Source of the DNA: RYN-230 sp963837515
GTDB taxonomy: Bacteria > Actinomycetota > Actinomycetes > Streptosporangiales > Streptosporangiaceae
DNA: 64,000 bases
Direction of reading: 5' to 3'
NCBI GenBank assembly: GCA_963837515.1
Contig: CAWINT010000002.1
Span: 1,476,454 to 1,540,453, forward strand
The notes under the pieces are model-generated. The model was not told the DNA's origin. It saw only the letters and a list, made by a program, of their open reading frames with translations, and did no database searches. Shown here piece after piece: positions 54,120-63,197 of the stretch. Within the stretch, counting starts at the first letter, position 1, and the number at the start of each line of letters is the position of its first letter. A program made the translations under genes and the position numbers.

Positions 54120-55583
54120 TCAGGCGGCATGGATGTGATCGCGGGCGGCCTGGTCGTGGTCGCGGGCGCGGGCAGCGGCGGAGAGGGCGAGCAGGGCATC
54201 GCCGGTGGTGCGCCAGCCCATCCCGGCCCATTCCAGGTGGGTGATGGTGATGATGCCGGCCTGGTCGCCGTGCCCGCCGCTCGTGGTGGTGGGCCGCTGG
54301 CGGCGGCGGTAGTCGGCGCGGGCCTGCCGCAGCGCGCTCAGAGTGGTGGAGTAGCGGCGGCTTTTGGTGGTGAAGTGGCCGCGGTAGCCGAGCATGTGGG
54401 CCCAGCGGCGCAGGGCACGAAAGTCCGGGTGTGTGTGGCTGCCGAGGTGCCAGGCGGCGCGGATCAGCCTGCCCTGGTGAGTGTGCCGGTCACCGTAGTA
54501 GGAGACGTTATCAGCGGTGATCCGGGCGTTGAGGGTGCCGACCGCCTCGGTGGACTTGGTGGCGTACTTGGCCAGGTAGGAGGCAACGGCGACGTTGAGG
54601 CCCTGGCCACCAGCACCAGCGTCGGCAAGCGGGAGACGGATGATGCGGGTATCGAGCTGGGCGCCCCAGCGGATGTCCCAGCCCTGCCGTCTGGCCGGGT
54701 GGGCGACGGTGGCAAACAATGTCCCGGCGGCGGCGTGGATGGCGTCGAGCAGCTGGTCCACCCCGAGGGTGGGCGGGGCCAGCTGGCCGGTGTCGTCGGT
54801 GGTGTCGAGGCGGAAGAGGGCGTGGAAGTGGACCAGGCCGCGGGCCTGGAATTCGGCCACCTTCGCATAGGCCAGCTGCACTCTCCCGGCCCCGGCCGCC
54901 CGGGCGGTCTTGGCCAGCTGACGGCGCAGGGCGATGGTGGTCCGCCGCCACAGCTCCGGGGCATGCACGTTCCAGACGACCGCGCCCGCGTAGTCGTAGC
55001 AGTCCGGGCACAGCGGCCGTCCTAGCACCGGGTCGTCCTGCTTGTGGCGCAGCCCGCACGACAGGCGGCGCCCATGCGGGCACAAGGTGGTCTTGCGACG
55101 GGGGCGGCAGCGGGCGGCCCGGCCGCCGGGCAAGACGCGACGGGTGTGGACCGGGCCGAACGAGGGGGCGGTGAAGGTGGCGAACACGGCCGGGTGCGCG
55201 GCCACGGACTCGGGGATGCCTTTGCCGCCGGTCAGCCCGGCACGGATCAGCTGGTAGGTGTCGCGGCGGTAGGTCTCCGCACAGGCCGGGCAGACAGAGG
55301 CGCGGCGGTCTCCGCACGGGGTGTAGAGCACCTTGTCGGGCAGCTGGTCGGTGTCCACGGCGCGGACGACTTCACCGGTTGAGGGGTCGAGGTCGCGGAT
55401 GGTGCCGCGCAGGCGGACCGGCCGGGCGCAGCCGTTGGCGGCAGCGGTGGTGATGAGCCAGTCGTGGTAGTCGTCGCGGCCAGCGCGGCTGAGGAGTTCG
55501 TCGTTGAGGGTCCGTACGTTCGCTCCGGTCCCCGTGCTGGGGTCGATGAGCACGGGGGCCAGGGCCAGCGCCGGGACACTCAT
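54120..55583 (-). CDS. RepSA-like replication initiator (rolling-circle type)
   Basis: This 487-residue initiator has Cys pairs early on (CGDRRASVCPAC) and later CPDC and GLRHK zinc-like sites. HFH in ARGLVHFHALFRLD fits the HUH motif, with candidate catalytic Tyr in VASYLAKYATK. The C-terminus is helical and basic. ATG at 55583 overlaps the upstream TGA. Similar proteins replicate pSAM2 during transfer. Confidence 0.85.
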   Translation of the reverse strand: MSVPALALAPVLIDPSTGTGANVRTLNDELLSRAGRDDYHDWLITTAAANGCARPVRLRGTIRDLDPSTGEVVRAVDTDQLPDKVLYTPCGDRRASVCPACAETYRRDTYQLIRAGLTGGKGIPESVAAHPAVFATFTAPSFGPVHTRRVLPGGRAARCRPRRKTTLCPHGRRLSCGLRHKQDDPVLGRPLCPDCYDYAGAVVWNVHAPELWRRTTIALRRQLAKTARAAGAGRVQLAYAKVAEFQARGLVHFHALFRLDTTDDTGQLAPPTLGVDQLLDAIHAAAGTLFATVAHPARRQGWDIRWGAQLDTRIIRLPLADAGAGGQGLNVAVASYLAKYATKSTEAVGTLNARITADNVSYYGDRHTHQGRLIRAAWHLGSHTHPDFRALRRWAHMLGYRGHFTTKSRRYSTTLSALRQARADYRRRQRPTTTSGGHGDQAGIITITHLEWAGMGWRTTGDALLALSAAARARDHDQAARDHIHAA

Positions 55584-55774
55584 CCGGCGGCCCGCAGCAC
55601 GCCCCGCAGCGCCCGGTGGTCCGGGACGGGGCTGGTCTGGATGACGGTCCACGTGACCGAGCAGGAAAGGCACTGGTAGCCGTAGGTTTCGGCGGCGCCG
55701 ATGATGACGGCGAACGGCTGGACTTCGTTGCTGCCGCAGGCCGGGCAGCGATCCTCACGGGCCGGGGCGGTCAT
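55580..55774 (-). CDS. Small zinc-ribbon protein
   Basis: This 64-residue protein has two Cys pairs (CPACGSNEV and YQCLSCSVTW). ATG at 55774 overlaps the stop of the upstream 103-residue gene, and its own stop overlaps the initiator start. It is likely an element accessory protein; function unknown. Confidence 0.72.
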   Translation of the reverse strand: MTAPAREDRCPACGSNEVQPFAVIIGAAETYGYQCLSCSVTWTVIQTSPVPDHRALRGVLRAAG

Positions 55775-56082
55775 GGCATGCCGCCGGTGATGGTGATGTG
55801 CAGCCGGGCGGTGATGTGCTGGCAGGGCCGGCACGTCACCACCGGCGGGAACAGCCCATCGGGGATGTCAGCCCACGGGCCGGGGGCCCCGCAGAGGGCC
55901 TGGCCAGGCCTGCGGCGGATCACGCCGACCTTGACGGCCTGGTCGGTGATGGCGTGGTAGGCGGCGCGGACGCGGCGGCCGTCGGTGTTCAGCCCGGCGG
56001 GCTCGTATTCGATATGGCCGGTGCGGGCCGGGATCCGTTTCCGGGCCCGGGCACGTTGCGGTGGGACGGCGGTCGTGGTCAT
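55771..56082 (-). CDS. Element protein of unknown function (103 aa)
   Basis: This basic 103-residue protein has Cys residues in LCGAPGPW and VTCRPCQHI suggestive of a metal site. Its N-terminus resembles a KIPARTG tail. Stop and start both overlap neighbours, placing it in the rep operon between TraSA and the zinc-ribbon gene. Confidence 0.7.
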   Translation of the reverse strand: MTTTAVPPQRARARKRIPARTGHIEYEPAGLNTDGRRVRAAYHAITDQAVKVGVIRRRPGQALCGAPGPWADIPDGLFPPVVTCRPCQHITARLHITITGGMP

Positions 56083-56936
56083 GCGGCGTCACCCTCCCGC
56101 AGCGGGATGACCGTGCCGCCCGCACCGTCGGAGGCCGCAGGTGGATGCCGGAGGGCGGCGGCCTGGGCGGCCAGGGTCCGGATGTCGTCATCGGACAGGT
56201 AGGCGGCCTTGACCCGGCGCGGGATGCCGTCCTCGGCGCGCAGCCACGACACGCCCCGGGCTTGGGGGTCGATGTCCTCGGCGGTGTAGCCCTTCGACGC
56301 CCAGCCATGGCCCAGGATCGTGTCGGAGGATGCTTCGGTGGAGCAGCGGAACGCCCACCGGTAGCCGAACAGATCCCGCAGCGAGGTGGGGATGATGTCC
56401 GCGGACGGGCGCTGGGTCGCTTCGACGGCGATGATGCCCGGGGCGCGGCCGCGGGCCACGATGTCACGGTTCAGCGCGCTGAACAGCTTTTGCTGCGGGC
56501 TCGTCCCGGCGGTGGCGGAGTAGTAGGCGATCTCATCGACGGCCACCAGGTACACCGGCCAGCCCATGTCCGGGGTGATCTTCCGCAGGCCATGATCGAG
56601 CAGCCAGTCCAGCCGCTCATCGACCTTGCCCTGCAGCCATTGCAGGGTCTCGATGGCCTCATCGATCGAAGGGCCGATGAACCGCTCCGCACACGACCGC
56701 CACAGGCCGAGCTCGACCTTCTTGCCGTCCACCAGCACCAGCCGGCAATCGGGGGACAGCGCGCCGTGGGCGACGGCCAGCTGCAGCGCGACCGACTTGC
56801 CGGAACCGGGCTCGCCGCCGATCAGCATGTTGCGCTCGGCCAAGGTGACATCCACCTTGGCGCCCATCTCGTCGGTGCCCAAGTGCACCGGCCGCCAGAT
56901 CGACAACGGCCTGCCCGGCCTAGCGGGCGAGGGCAT
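56079..56936 (-). CDS. TraSA/FtsK-SpoIIIE-like DNA translocase
   Basis: This 285-residue P-loop protein has Walker A GGEPGSGKSVALQL and Walker B VYLVAVDEIAYYS, with the arginine-rich end IDPQARGVSWLR. Proteins of this kind drive double-stranded conjugative transfer in actinomycetes. ATG at 56936 fits AGAGGAAG with 8-nt spacing; a GTG at 56945 would be too close to it. It is shorter than full TraSA but keeps the ATPase core. Confidence 0.85.
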   Translation of the reverse strand: MPSPARPGRPLSIWRPVHLGTDEMGAKVDVTLAERNMLIGGEPGSGKSVALQLAVAHGALSPDCRLVLVDGKKVELGLWRSCAERFIGPSIDEAIETLQWLQGKVDERLDWLLDHGLRKITPDMGWPVYLVAVDEIAYYSATAGTSPQQKLFSALNRDIVARGRAPGIIAVEATQRPSADIIPTSLRDLFGYRWAFRCSTEASSDTILGHGWASKGYTAEDIDPQARGVSWLRAEDGIPRRVKAAYLSDDDIRTLAAQAAALRHPPAASDGAGGTVIPLREGDAA

Positions 56937-57032
56937 GGCACTCACTTCCTCTCGTTATGTGCAGGGATGCAGGGGGCGGGAGAGCCCCGGGCCGAGTGAC
57001 ATCAGGCCCAGGGCATCCCGTGATGGCCGCGC

Positions 57033-57644
57033 TCAGGCGGCGCTTGCGGATGGGTCGTCGCGGGCCTGCTGCCCCTGAGGGGCCAGACCGGAGGCGACAG
57101 TGACGTGCTTAGCGAGGGTGTCGCGGCGCACGATGTTCACCACGACGAGCTGCGCCCACCGGGCGGATTTCGCCACCCGGGCTTCCCGCGCATAGCAGGC
57201 GGCGGCGATCTCCCCGGTGTGCGCTTCCAGGTCCTCGGCGCAGATGCCGGCGCGGCACCACACCCAGGCCCGCTCACCCACCTGAGTAGGACGGATCCAC
57301 AAAATCAGGGACAGCCGCCCCGAACGGGTATGCATGCGGGTCTCGAAGAACACCCGCTGCAACCGGTGCCGAGCGATCACACACCAGGCCCGGCGGACAA
57401 GAAACCGGCGGGTCCACGGCAGCGCGATGGCTACCAGGACCAGTCCAGCCAGGATGCTTGCCGCCCACAGCCAGGGCAGCATCCGGGACAGACCGAAGAG
57501 CGCACCCGTGGCCGCCACCAGCACGGTCAGTTCGGTGCGGAACCGCCACAAGACTCCGGCCGCGCTGTGATGCACGGACACAGCCAGCCGGTCCATCGTG
57601 TACGGGTTGTTGCGGTGATTACGCGGATTCGGCTTCGAGGCCAT
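57033..57644 (-). CDS. Membrane protein of integrative element (spread-like)
   Basis: This 203-residue protein has two hydrophobic helices (VLVAATGALFGLSRMLPWLW and ASILAGLVLVAIALPW) and a cytosolic C-terminal domain with YAREARVAKSARWAQLVVV. Its position upstream of the TraSA gene is that of spread-type genes in pSAM2-like elements. ATG at 57644 lies 1 bp beyond the stop of the previous gene. Confidence 0.72.
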   Translation of the reverse strand: MASKPNPRNHRNNPYTMDRLAVSVHHSAAGVLWRFRTELTVLVAATGALFGLSRMLPWLWAASILAGLVLVAIALPWTRRFLVRRAWCVIARHRLQRVFFETRMHTRSGRLSLILWIRPTQVGERAWVWCRAGICAEDLEAHTGEIAAACYAREARVAKSARWAQLVVVNIVRRDTLAKHVTVASGLAPQGQQARDDPSASAA

Positions 57645-57645
57645 C

Positions 57646-57921
57646 TCAAGCCCCCCTGCCGGACTGTCCGCGAGCACTCTCGGAGCCGAGAGCGCGGATA
57701 CGCGAAGCGATCGCCGCCTGCGCCCACGACCGCTGCGAAGCGGCCGGTGTGGTGCGGGCGGCGGCCAGCTGACCGAACCGGGGGTCACGGAACGCCCAGG
57801 TTCCGGGGCGCACGCGGGTTGTTTTCCAGCCGTGCCAGGCCGCGTACTCGAACGGGACATGCTGCCGGGCAGTGATCGGCCGTGCTAGGCGGGCCAGGGC
57901 AGCGCTGATACCGTGGAACAT
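57646..57921 (-). CDS. Small element protein (91 aa)
   Basis: This small basic 91-residue protein contains PFEYAAWHGWKTTRVRPGTW and a C-terminal helix. ATG at 57921 follows AGGAG at 9 nt. No family is recognised; it is in the transfer operon. Confidence 0.65.
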   Translation of the reverse strand: MFHGISAALARLARPITARQHVPFEYAAWHGWKTTRVRPGTWAFRDPRFGQLAAARTTPAASQRSWAQAAIASRIRALGSESARGQSGRGA

Positions 57922-58013
57922 GCCACGAACTCCTAACTTCCTTTGATCGGGTGGGCAGGGATCGGTGGCTGGCCGGGCCGGGGGATGGGCGTCCTCCAGG
58001 CCCGGCACTCACA

Positions 58014-58382
58014 TCACCGCAGCGGGATCGGCTCGTCCGGCAGATCCCCGTCGAGCCAGTGCATGGCCGCCTCGTCGATGACGTTGGTGGCCTTGATCGC
58101 GCACTGGTAGGCATCAGCCAGCAGACGGCTGATCTCGCCGGTGTCCAGCGGCTCGCTGGTGCCCTCACGGTCCAGCCACCGGACGCGGGCCTTGTCCTGA
58201 ACCACCCGGACTGTGTGCTCGGTCTCATCCAGGGCGGACTGGGCCAGGGCCATCAGGTGATAGACCTCGCATTCACGCAGCCGCGCGAACCCATACGGGC
58301 GCTCCGGCGGTGCTTCCTGCGCGGTGTGATCGGTGCTGGTCCCGCCGTTCGCGGCGGCCTGAATCTTGCTGCTGCTGGTCAT
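58014..58382 (-). CDS. Hypothetical element protein (122 aa)
   Basis: This 122-residue protein has an acidic, helical core (RECEVYHLMALAQSALDETEHTVRVVQDKARV) and ends PDEPIPLR. ATG at 58382 follows AAGGA; an ATG at 58421 is possible but lacks a site. It belongs to the leftward element operon. Confidence 0.7.
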   Translation of the reverse strand: MTSSSKIQAAANGGTSTDHTAQEAPPERPYGFARLRECEVYHLMALAQSALDETEHTVRVVQDKARVRWLDREGTSEPLDTGEISRLLADAYQCAIKATNVIDEAAMHWLDGDLPDEPIPLR

Positions 58383-58477
58383 GGCAGCGGTGTCCTTCCT
58401 TGCGTAGTCATGCATTGACACGATCAGTGCGCTGGCTCCCCCGGGGTCACCGGGAGGCCGCAGGCGTGCGCCAGGAA

Positions 58478-58798
58478 TCAGGCGGCACGGGCGGGCTGGT
58501 CGGGGGAGATCGAGGCGGCGCGGTAGGCCACCCCGGACTTGCCGTTGTTGGTCCAGGGGATCGCCTCCAGCCGCTCGAAGCGGACAGCCTGACCCGGAGC
58601 CACCTTGGGCTGATCACCAGTCACCGTGACCCGGATCACCTCCCCGCGCTCAGCGTCCTGGGCGAGCACCTCGACCACCCACATCGGGGCACCGGTCTCC
58701 CGGTCCACCTTCTGCACGTCCTTACCGAAGTCCTTACGCGCCTCCGCGGCCCTGGTGACCTGGAAACTCACCGCCGACGTGTCCAGCAGATGACGCAT
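58478..58798 (-). CDS. Hypothetical element protein (106 aa)
   Basis: This 106-residue protein reads VSFQVTRAAEARKDFGKDVQ, then MWVVEVLAQDAERGEVIRVTVTG, a beta-rich core. ATG at 58798 follows GGAAGGAG with 8-nt spacing. It is the first gene of the leftward operon and faces the divergent regulator across an operator-like region. Confidence 0.7.
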   Translation of the reverse strand: MRHLLDTSAVSFQVTRAAEARKDFGKDVQKVDRETGAPMWVVEVLAQDAERGEVIRVTVTGDQPKVAPGQAVRFERLEAIPWTNNGKSGVAYRAASISPDQPARAA

Positions 58799-58914
58799 GA
58801 CAACCACTCCTTCCACAGCCCCTGAAAGGGCTAGCTGCTGGGACGACCTCTCTGGTCGTCAGGTGCCAGCGCTGACCACGATGCAGCAGGCGGTTATCTA
58901 CCGTCATCGCCACT

Positions 58915-58991
58915 TGACGCAGTGCATTGCCTTCGCGGCGGGAAGGGTGGCTTGCGTCCGCGCAAGCGACATCCGCCTGCGCAATGCGTCA
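58915..58991. promoter_or_regulatory. Nested inverted repeats in the divergent control region
   Basis: In the 227-bp gap between leftward and rightward operons, TGACGCA (58915-58921) and its complement TGCGTCA (58985-58991) flank a perfect inverted repeat GCTTGCG-TCCG-CGCAAGC (58950-58967). The arrangement is nearly symmetric. It is a likely operator for the divergent promoters, possibly bound by the adjacent HTH protein. Confidence 0.55.
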
Positions 58992-59025
58992 CGGATACGC
59001 TGAGGGGGACAGGTTTGGAGGACTC

Positions 59026-60078
59026 ATGATCGACTGGTCGCAGCCCAGGCCATTGTCGAAGGTGACCCAGGACGCAGGCTTCACCATGTCCGACGTCGCG
59101 TTCGTGTCCGGCCTGGACGAAAGCACCGTGTCTCGGCTGTGGGATGACCCATCGTGGCTTGATCGGGTCAGCGGCAAGTCGTTACAAGCTCTGGCTGCCG
59201 CAGTCCCGGGCGTCGCGGAGTACTTCGCCACGCACTGTGTCCTGGCGCGCCGCAACAGCCTCGTCACGCAGCTGGAGGCGGAGGGCCTGGCCGTGAACCG
59301 CCCGGCGCTCCTGCTGTCGTCCGACGCCGACATCCCGCATCAGTACTTGATCAACGCGCTGGAGGCGGCGCTGGGCGTCATGCGCGGCGATGACCGGCGG
59401 GTGTGCTCCTACCTGGCCCGTTTCTGGGGCCTTCAGCAGAACCACGCGCTCGAATCCCTGTACGCAACCCACGGCGAGCGAGCGCTGCTGCGGAACCCCG
59501 AGCAGCTGTTTGCCGCCTCTATCGAGATGGCCCCACGGCTGACCCGCAAGAGCTATTCCTTCCACTCCATCTTGGCTCAGGCGACGTTCGCCCACCATCT
59601 GGGCATTGCCACCGGAGAGCTGGAGGGCAGCTTCCTTCCTGACATCAGCGATCGGCAAACTGCCTTCATGGTCCGTAGCGGAATCATGGGTTTGCTAATT
59701 AACTCCAGCGATACGGACCTAGCGCAACGCTACGAACGCATGGTTAAGCAAACGCCTGTGCTCGCAATCATTGAAGAGTGGTCCTTCCCCACTTACACGC
59801 GGGATAGCCGGCCTAATTCAGACTTCTCACTTCCGGGCTCGATCCTTCTCCGCAAGACCGCTGACGAAGTTCTCCGGGAAATAGACAACTACACCGAGGC
59901 GTACCTGTACTACTTGTGCCGGACGTACCTGCCGCTAGCGCTTGATAGAGACCCGACATTCGGCCTGAAACTAGCCGAAGTGGGTAACGCATTGTCCGAC
60001 CGTGCCGAAACCTGCGAGGATGCCGTGGCGCGAAGCGCTTGCATCGATCTCGTGGCACAAATCAAGGAGGCTGCATGA
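59026..60078 (+). CDS. Helix-turn-helix-like protein of cargo operon
   Basis: This 350-residue protein has an N-terminal segment SDVAFVSGLDESTVSRLWDD resembling a helix-turn-helix (residues 18-60). The long helical remainder may sense a ligand or peptide. ATG at 59026 has GGAGGACTC directly upstream. GC falls in the second half (59690-59960), with adenine-rich codons unusual for this genome. Its stop overlaps the methyltransferase start. I recognise no named family; regulation of the element is inference. Confidence 0.75.
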   Translation: MIDWSQPRPLSKVTQDAGFTMSDVAFVSGLDESTVSRLWDDPSWLDRVSGKSLQALAAAVPGVAEYFATHCVLARRNSLVTQLEAEGLAVNRPALLLSSDADIPHQYLINALEAALGVMRGDDRRVCSYLARFWGLQQNHALESLYATHGERALLRNPEQLFAASIEMAPRLTRKSYSFHSILAQATFAHHLGIATGELEGSFLPDISDRQTAFMVRSGIMGLLINSSDTDLAQRYERMVKQTPVLAIIEEWSFPTYTRDSRPNSDFSLPGSILLRKTADEVLREIDNYTEAYLYYLCRTYLPLALDRDPTFGLKLAEVGNALSDRAETCEDAVARSACIDLVAQIKEAA

Positions 60079-60860
60079 ACGACGCCACCGCACAAGCCCC
60101 GCCACGCTCCAGCCGCTGGGATGCGAACGCCTCCTACTGGGTCCAGATCATCCGAGAGCACCGCGACAAGTACCGCAACGAGCTGACCGACCCCGCCATG
60201 CTCCGGGCCATCGGTGACGTCGCGGGCCTGGACGTGCTCGACGCCGGATGCGGCGAGGGCTACCTGTCACGCATCCTCGCGGGGCAAGGTGCGACCGTTA
60301 CGGGCATCGACTCCAGCGAGAAACTCATAGAAGCGGCAAGACAACAGAATCCGGCTGCTAGCCAGGCTGTATCATTCGATGTTGGAAGTGTAAATAATCT
60401 GCCCTACAGAGATCGTGCGTTTGATCTCATAGTATGCAACCACGTGCTGAATGACCTACGCGAGCCGAGCAATGCAATCGCGGAGTTTGGACGGGTGACT
60501 CGCCTAGGAGGACGGCTGGTCATCCTTATGCTCCACCCATGTTTCTACAACAAGCACGTCGAACGGCACCATGAAACCAACGGCTTGCTCGCTGCATCGT
60601 ACTTCGACCTACGCGGCATCGAGCAAAAGTTCGAGGTTGACGGCATAAGCTCTCCGGTCGCAAACGCAGCTTGGTTTCGCCCGCTTGAGTACTACACCGG
60701 GAAACTACGCGACTCAGGATTCGTAATCCTCGACCTAACAGAACCACACCCATCCTCAGAACAAATACGAGCGGACGCATGGTGGAATAGAGGTTTTACT
60801 CGGCCACTCTTCATGCTGATCACTGCTGGGCGGCTAATCGAGGAGGGTATATATGAGTGA
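60075..60860 (+). CDS. SAM-dependent class I methyltransferase
   Basis: This 261-residue methyltransferase has motif I VLDAGCGEGYLSRILAGQGA, acidic motif GIDSSEKL and motif post-II LIVCNHVLNDL. ATG at 60075 (ATGA overlap) follows AAGGAGG. It resembles small-molecule or lipid methyltransferases such as UbiE/MenG relatives; the substrate is unknown. Codon use and GC are lower than in chromosomal genes here, a sign of transfer. Confidence 0.88.
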   Translation: MNDATAQAPPRSSRWDANASYWVQIIREHRDKYRNELTDPAMLRAIGDVAGLDVLDAGCGEGYLSRILAGQGATVTGIDSSEKLIEAARQQNPAASQAVSFDVGSVNNLPYRDRAFDLIVCNHVLNDLREPSNAIAEFGRVTRLGGRLVILMLHPCFYNKHVERHHETNGLLAASYFDLRGIEQKFEVDGISSPVANAAWFRPLEYYTGKLRDSGFVILDLTEPHPSSEQIRADAWWNRGFTRPLFMLITAGRLIEEGIYE

Positions 60861-61575
60861 TCTTGGCTACAACTTTCCGGAACTGCCCAAAGAAGTCGAA
60901 GTAGCCTTTCGAACGGCTTACCATGCTTTGAAGAGTATTCTCCCGGATCCTCCGGAACTGGCTTGTGTAACTGAACCGCCAGACGCTGTTGAAATAGTTT
61001 CAGAATTTCCCACTCTAGCGGATGAGGCGGATAAAGTCGTTATCGCTCACCTAGGGCCACGGATAGCCTGGCAGGCACCCCGGGTGAATGAATGGGACCT
61101 TACTCTAGCTGGAGTAGATCTTGACAATGGGGACGACAACCTAGAGTTCGGGGTCAAACTAAGTGACTCCGCATTCGAAGGTGAATGCGGCACTTGGTCC
61201 GACAGCGCTCTCGATCTTGCGGCGCGCTCATATAAAAGGGAGGCTGGTTGGGACTTTGCACCAGGCGAAGCAGGCTTTTGGCTCCTGATGCTAGCCCCCC
61301 TTTCCGGTATAGGCGGCACCGGTGAATGGTCATACTTCGGGCGACTTACAAGTTTCGTGATACTGCATGATCGAGATAAAGATGGCTCTTACGAGTCCGT
61401 AGCTCACATGTGGACAGCTCACGCTTGGCGACGCAGGGGCATTGCAAAGCGACTTCTTCAAGAGGCCAAGACCAGGTTCGACTTCAGAACTGTCGAAGGC
61501 CCACTGACTGAAGCAAGTGCTGCACTCCTAGACGCCTATCCTCAACTCTCGGGCCATCAACGCGACAAAACTTGA
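60853..61575 (+). CDS. GNAT-like acetyltransferase of cargo operon
   Basis: This 240-residue protein has its only recognisable motif near the C-terminus: VAHMWTAHAWRRRGIAKRLLQEA, which fits GNAT motif A (R/Q-x-x-G-x-G/A with arginines). The N-terminal 150 residues are acidic with many Asp/Glu and do not match a family I know. The ATG overlaps the methyltransferase stop by 8 bp. GC is among the lowest in the window. Confidence 0.7.
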   Translation: MSDLGYNFPELPKEVEVAFRTAYHALKSILPDPPELACVTEPPDAVEIVSEFPTLADEADKVVIAHLGPRIAWQAPRVNEWDLTLAGVDLDNGDDNLEFGVKLSDSAFEGECGTWSDSALDLAARSYKREAGWDFAPGEAGFWLLMLAPLSGIGGTGEWSYFGRLTSFVILHDRDKDGSYESVAHMWTAHAWRRRGIAKRLLQEAKTRFDFRTVEGPLTEASAALLDAYPQLSGHQRDKT

Positions 61576-62081
61576 TTGGATGCCTCAAGTATCCCTCTTC
61601 CGACGTCGGCAGAGCCCAGCAGCCCAGCGCTATCCGAGGTTCGGTGCCTAGACCGGTGCCTAGACCCGGCTGGTGAGTACTTTCCCTACGGTTTCAAGGG
61701 CGCGCAAGCGCGCCGGGCCCGGCCGCCAGGTGGGCGTCGAAGCAGATGCGCGCGAAGTGCGCTGCCCCCGGCGCGGCGCAACCAGCCGTCAGCACGGGGT
61801 GCGGTAAACCCGTGGGACCGTCACGCGCCAGGCGCCGAGACCGCTCTTAGGCCCTTCGGGCCACGGCGGCCCCGGCGCGGCCTCAGCCCCCGAAACCCGC
61901 CCCGCCAGATGGCCGCCGCGAAGGCCAGCGCAACCGCGCGCCGCGCACACGAACCGGCCATCCTCCCGGCGCACCATCGTTGAACCGCGGAAGGTCACCG
62001 TCAAGGGCGCGCCTACGGCGCGTCACACGTGATGGCGCAAGCGCCACCCTTGACGGCGACCTCCCACGGCTCGATCAGCGC
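61576..62081. other. Gene-free stretch with inverted repeats
   Basis: About 500 bp after the cargo operon without a protein-like frame. It contains CCGTCAAGGG (61998-62007) and its complement CCCTTGACGG (62047-62056) enclosing two smaller GC hairpins (gcgcgcc-tac-ggcgcgt and tggcgc-aa-gcgcca). A related tcaagggcgcgc also occurs near 61695. A terminator, oriT or double-strand origin are all possible; none is demonstrated. Confidence 0.55.
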
Positions 62082-63197
62082 CTATCGGAAGGATGGCCAC
62101 GAGCGGTTGCTGCGAGAAGGCGGCGCATTCCTGCACCGCATGGGCTCCTGTAAGTTCACGGCGTGCAGCGATGATCTATGCGGCATAAACGGGTTTGACG
62201 ATTCGCTCTTTGCTACGCCAACGATATCAGCGATCTCGGATATAGTTAGACCGTTTTTTATCATGGCACTGGCAATGCTCTGGGCAAGCGCGGGCCTCTC
62301 AGGTGCCAGTTCTTCACTGACGGGTTCACTCGTACGCCAGCCACGCGCACTGAGTGATTTGTAAAAATTCATTCGCTGGCCCGCGGTAATAACCTTACCG
62401 TTCCAAGCCCGCTCGATCAGGGCCTGCATCGAGACCCCCCACTCACGCTTCAAATCGATCAGCTTTGCCACCGTGAGATTCCTAAGCTGGGGGCGAATTA
62501 TCTCCCATGGCATCAGAAACTCGGCAGCAAACATATTTGCCTGCTCTTCCAAGTCCTCTGCAACCTCGTGCGCATGAAGGCAAAGATGACCAAGCTCATG
62601 CGCAAGGGTGAGACGTTTGCGGTCGGAGGGCATATTCACATTCAGCAAAATCAGAGGGCATTCGTCGATCCACTGAGATAGCCCATCTACCCCCCGGGTG
62701 CGGAAGTCCTCTTCTATTACTAGACATCCAGCTGCCTCAAGCCATTGAACGAGCGAGCGAACCGGTCCAGTTGGCATCCGCCACTGCATCCGCACCAACC
62801 GTGCAGCGCTGCTCGGATCTGTTTCGGACGGATCAAAGTCAGGCAGACGCTGTTCTGTACGGACTGCAATACCTTCGAATACTCGCCGGGCGTGGATTCG
62901 ATAGACATTAAGTTGGGCCTCCAGGCGCCGCCAGTCGCTGGGCTTGGCCGTTTTGCGCCTACGCATGTGCGCGTCAACGGCGACCGCGCCCCGCACCTTG
63001 CTGGCGTGCCTCAGAAAGTCAGGGGTGAGGCCAAGAACAGCAGCAATCCGGGCAAGAGCGTCATCATCAGGATCGCGCGTCTCGTTTTCGTAGCGAGACA
63101 AAGCTGCCTGTCGGATGCCAACAGCGTCGGCCAAATCTTGCTGTGTCAGTCCTTTGGCTCGCCGCGCTGTCTCTAGAACAACGCCGAGGCCATTCAT
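62082..63197 (-). CDS. XRE-ImmA/IrrE metallopeptidase regulator
   Basis: This 371-residue protein has an N-terminal XRE helix-turn-helix (LTQQDLADAVGIRQAALSRY, residues 17-36) and a zinc-peptidase domain with HELGH at 200-204 and the downstream Glu in EEQANMFAAEFLMP. Proteins of this kind cleave phage-type or element repressors after DNA damage, as ImmA does with ImmR. The C-terminus is basic and low in similarity. ATG at 63197 overlaps the stop of the upstream partner. Confidence 0.88.
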   Translation of the reverse strand: MNGLGVVLETARRAKGLTQQDLADAVGIRQAALSRYENETRDPDDDALARIAAVLGLTPDFLRHASKVRGAVAVDAHMRRRKTAKPSDWRRLEAQLNVYRIHARRVFEGIAVRTEQRLPDFDPSETDPSSAARLVRMQWRMPTGPVRSLVQWLEAAGCLVIEEDFRTRGVDGLSQWIDECPLILLNVNMPSDRKRLTLAHELGHLCLHAHEVAEDLEEQANMFAAEFLMPWEIIRPQLRNLTVAKLIDLKREWGVSMQALIERAWNGKVITAGQRMNFYKSLSARGWRTSEPVSEELAPERPALAQSIASAMIKNGLTISEIADIVGVAKSESSNPFMPHRSSLHAVNLQEPMRCRNAPPSRSNRSWPSFR

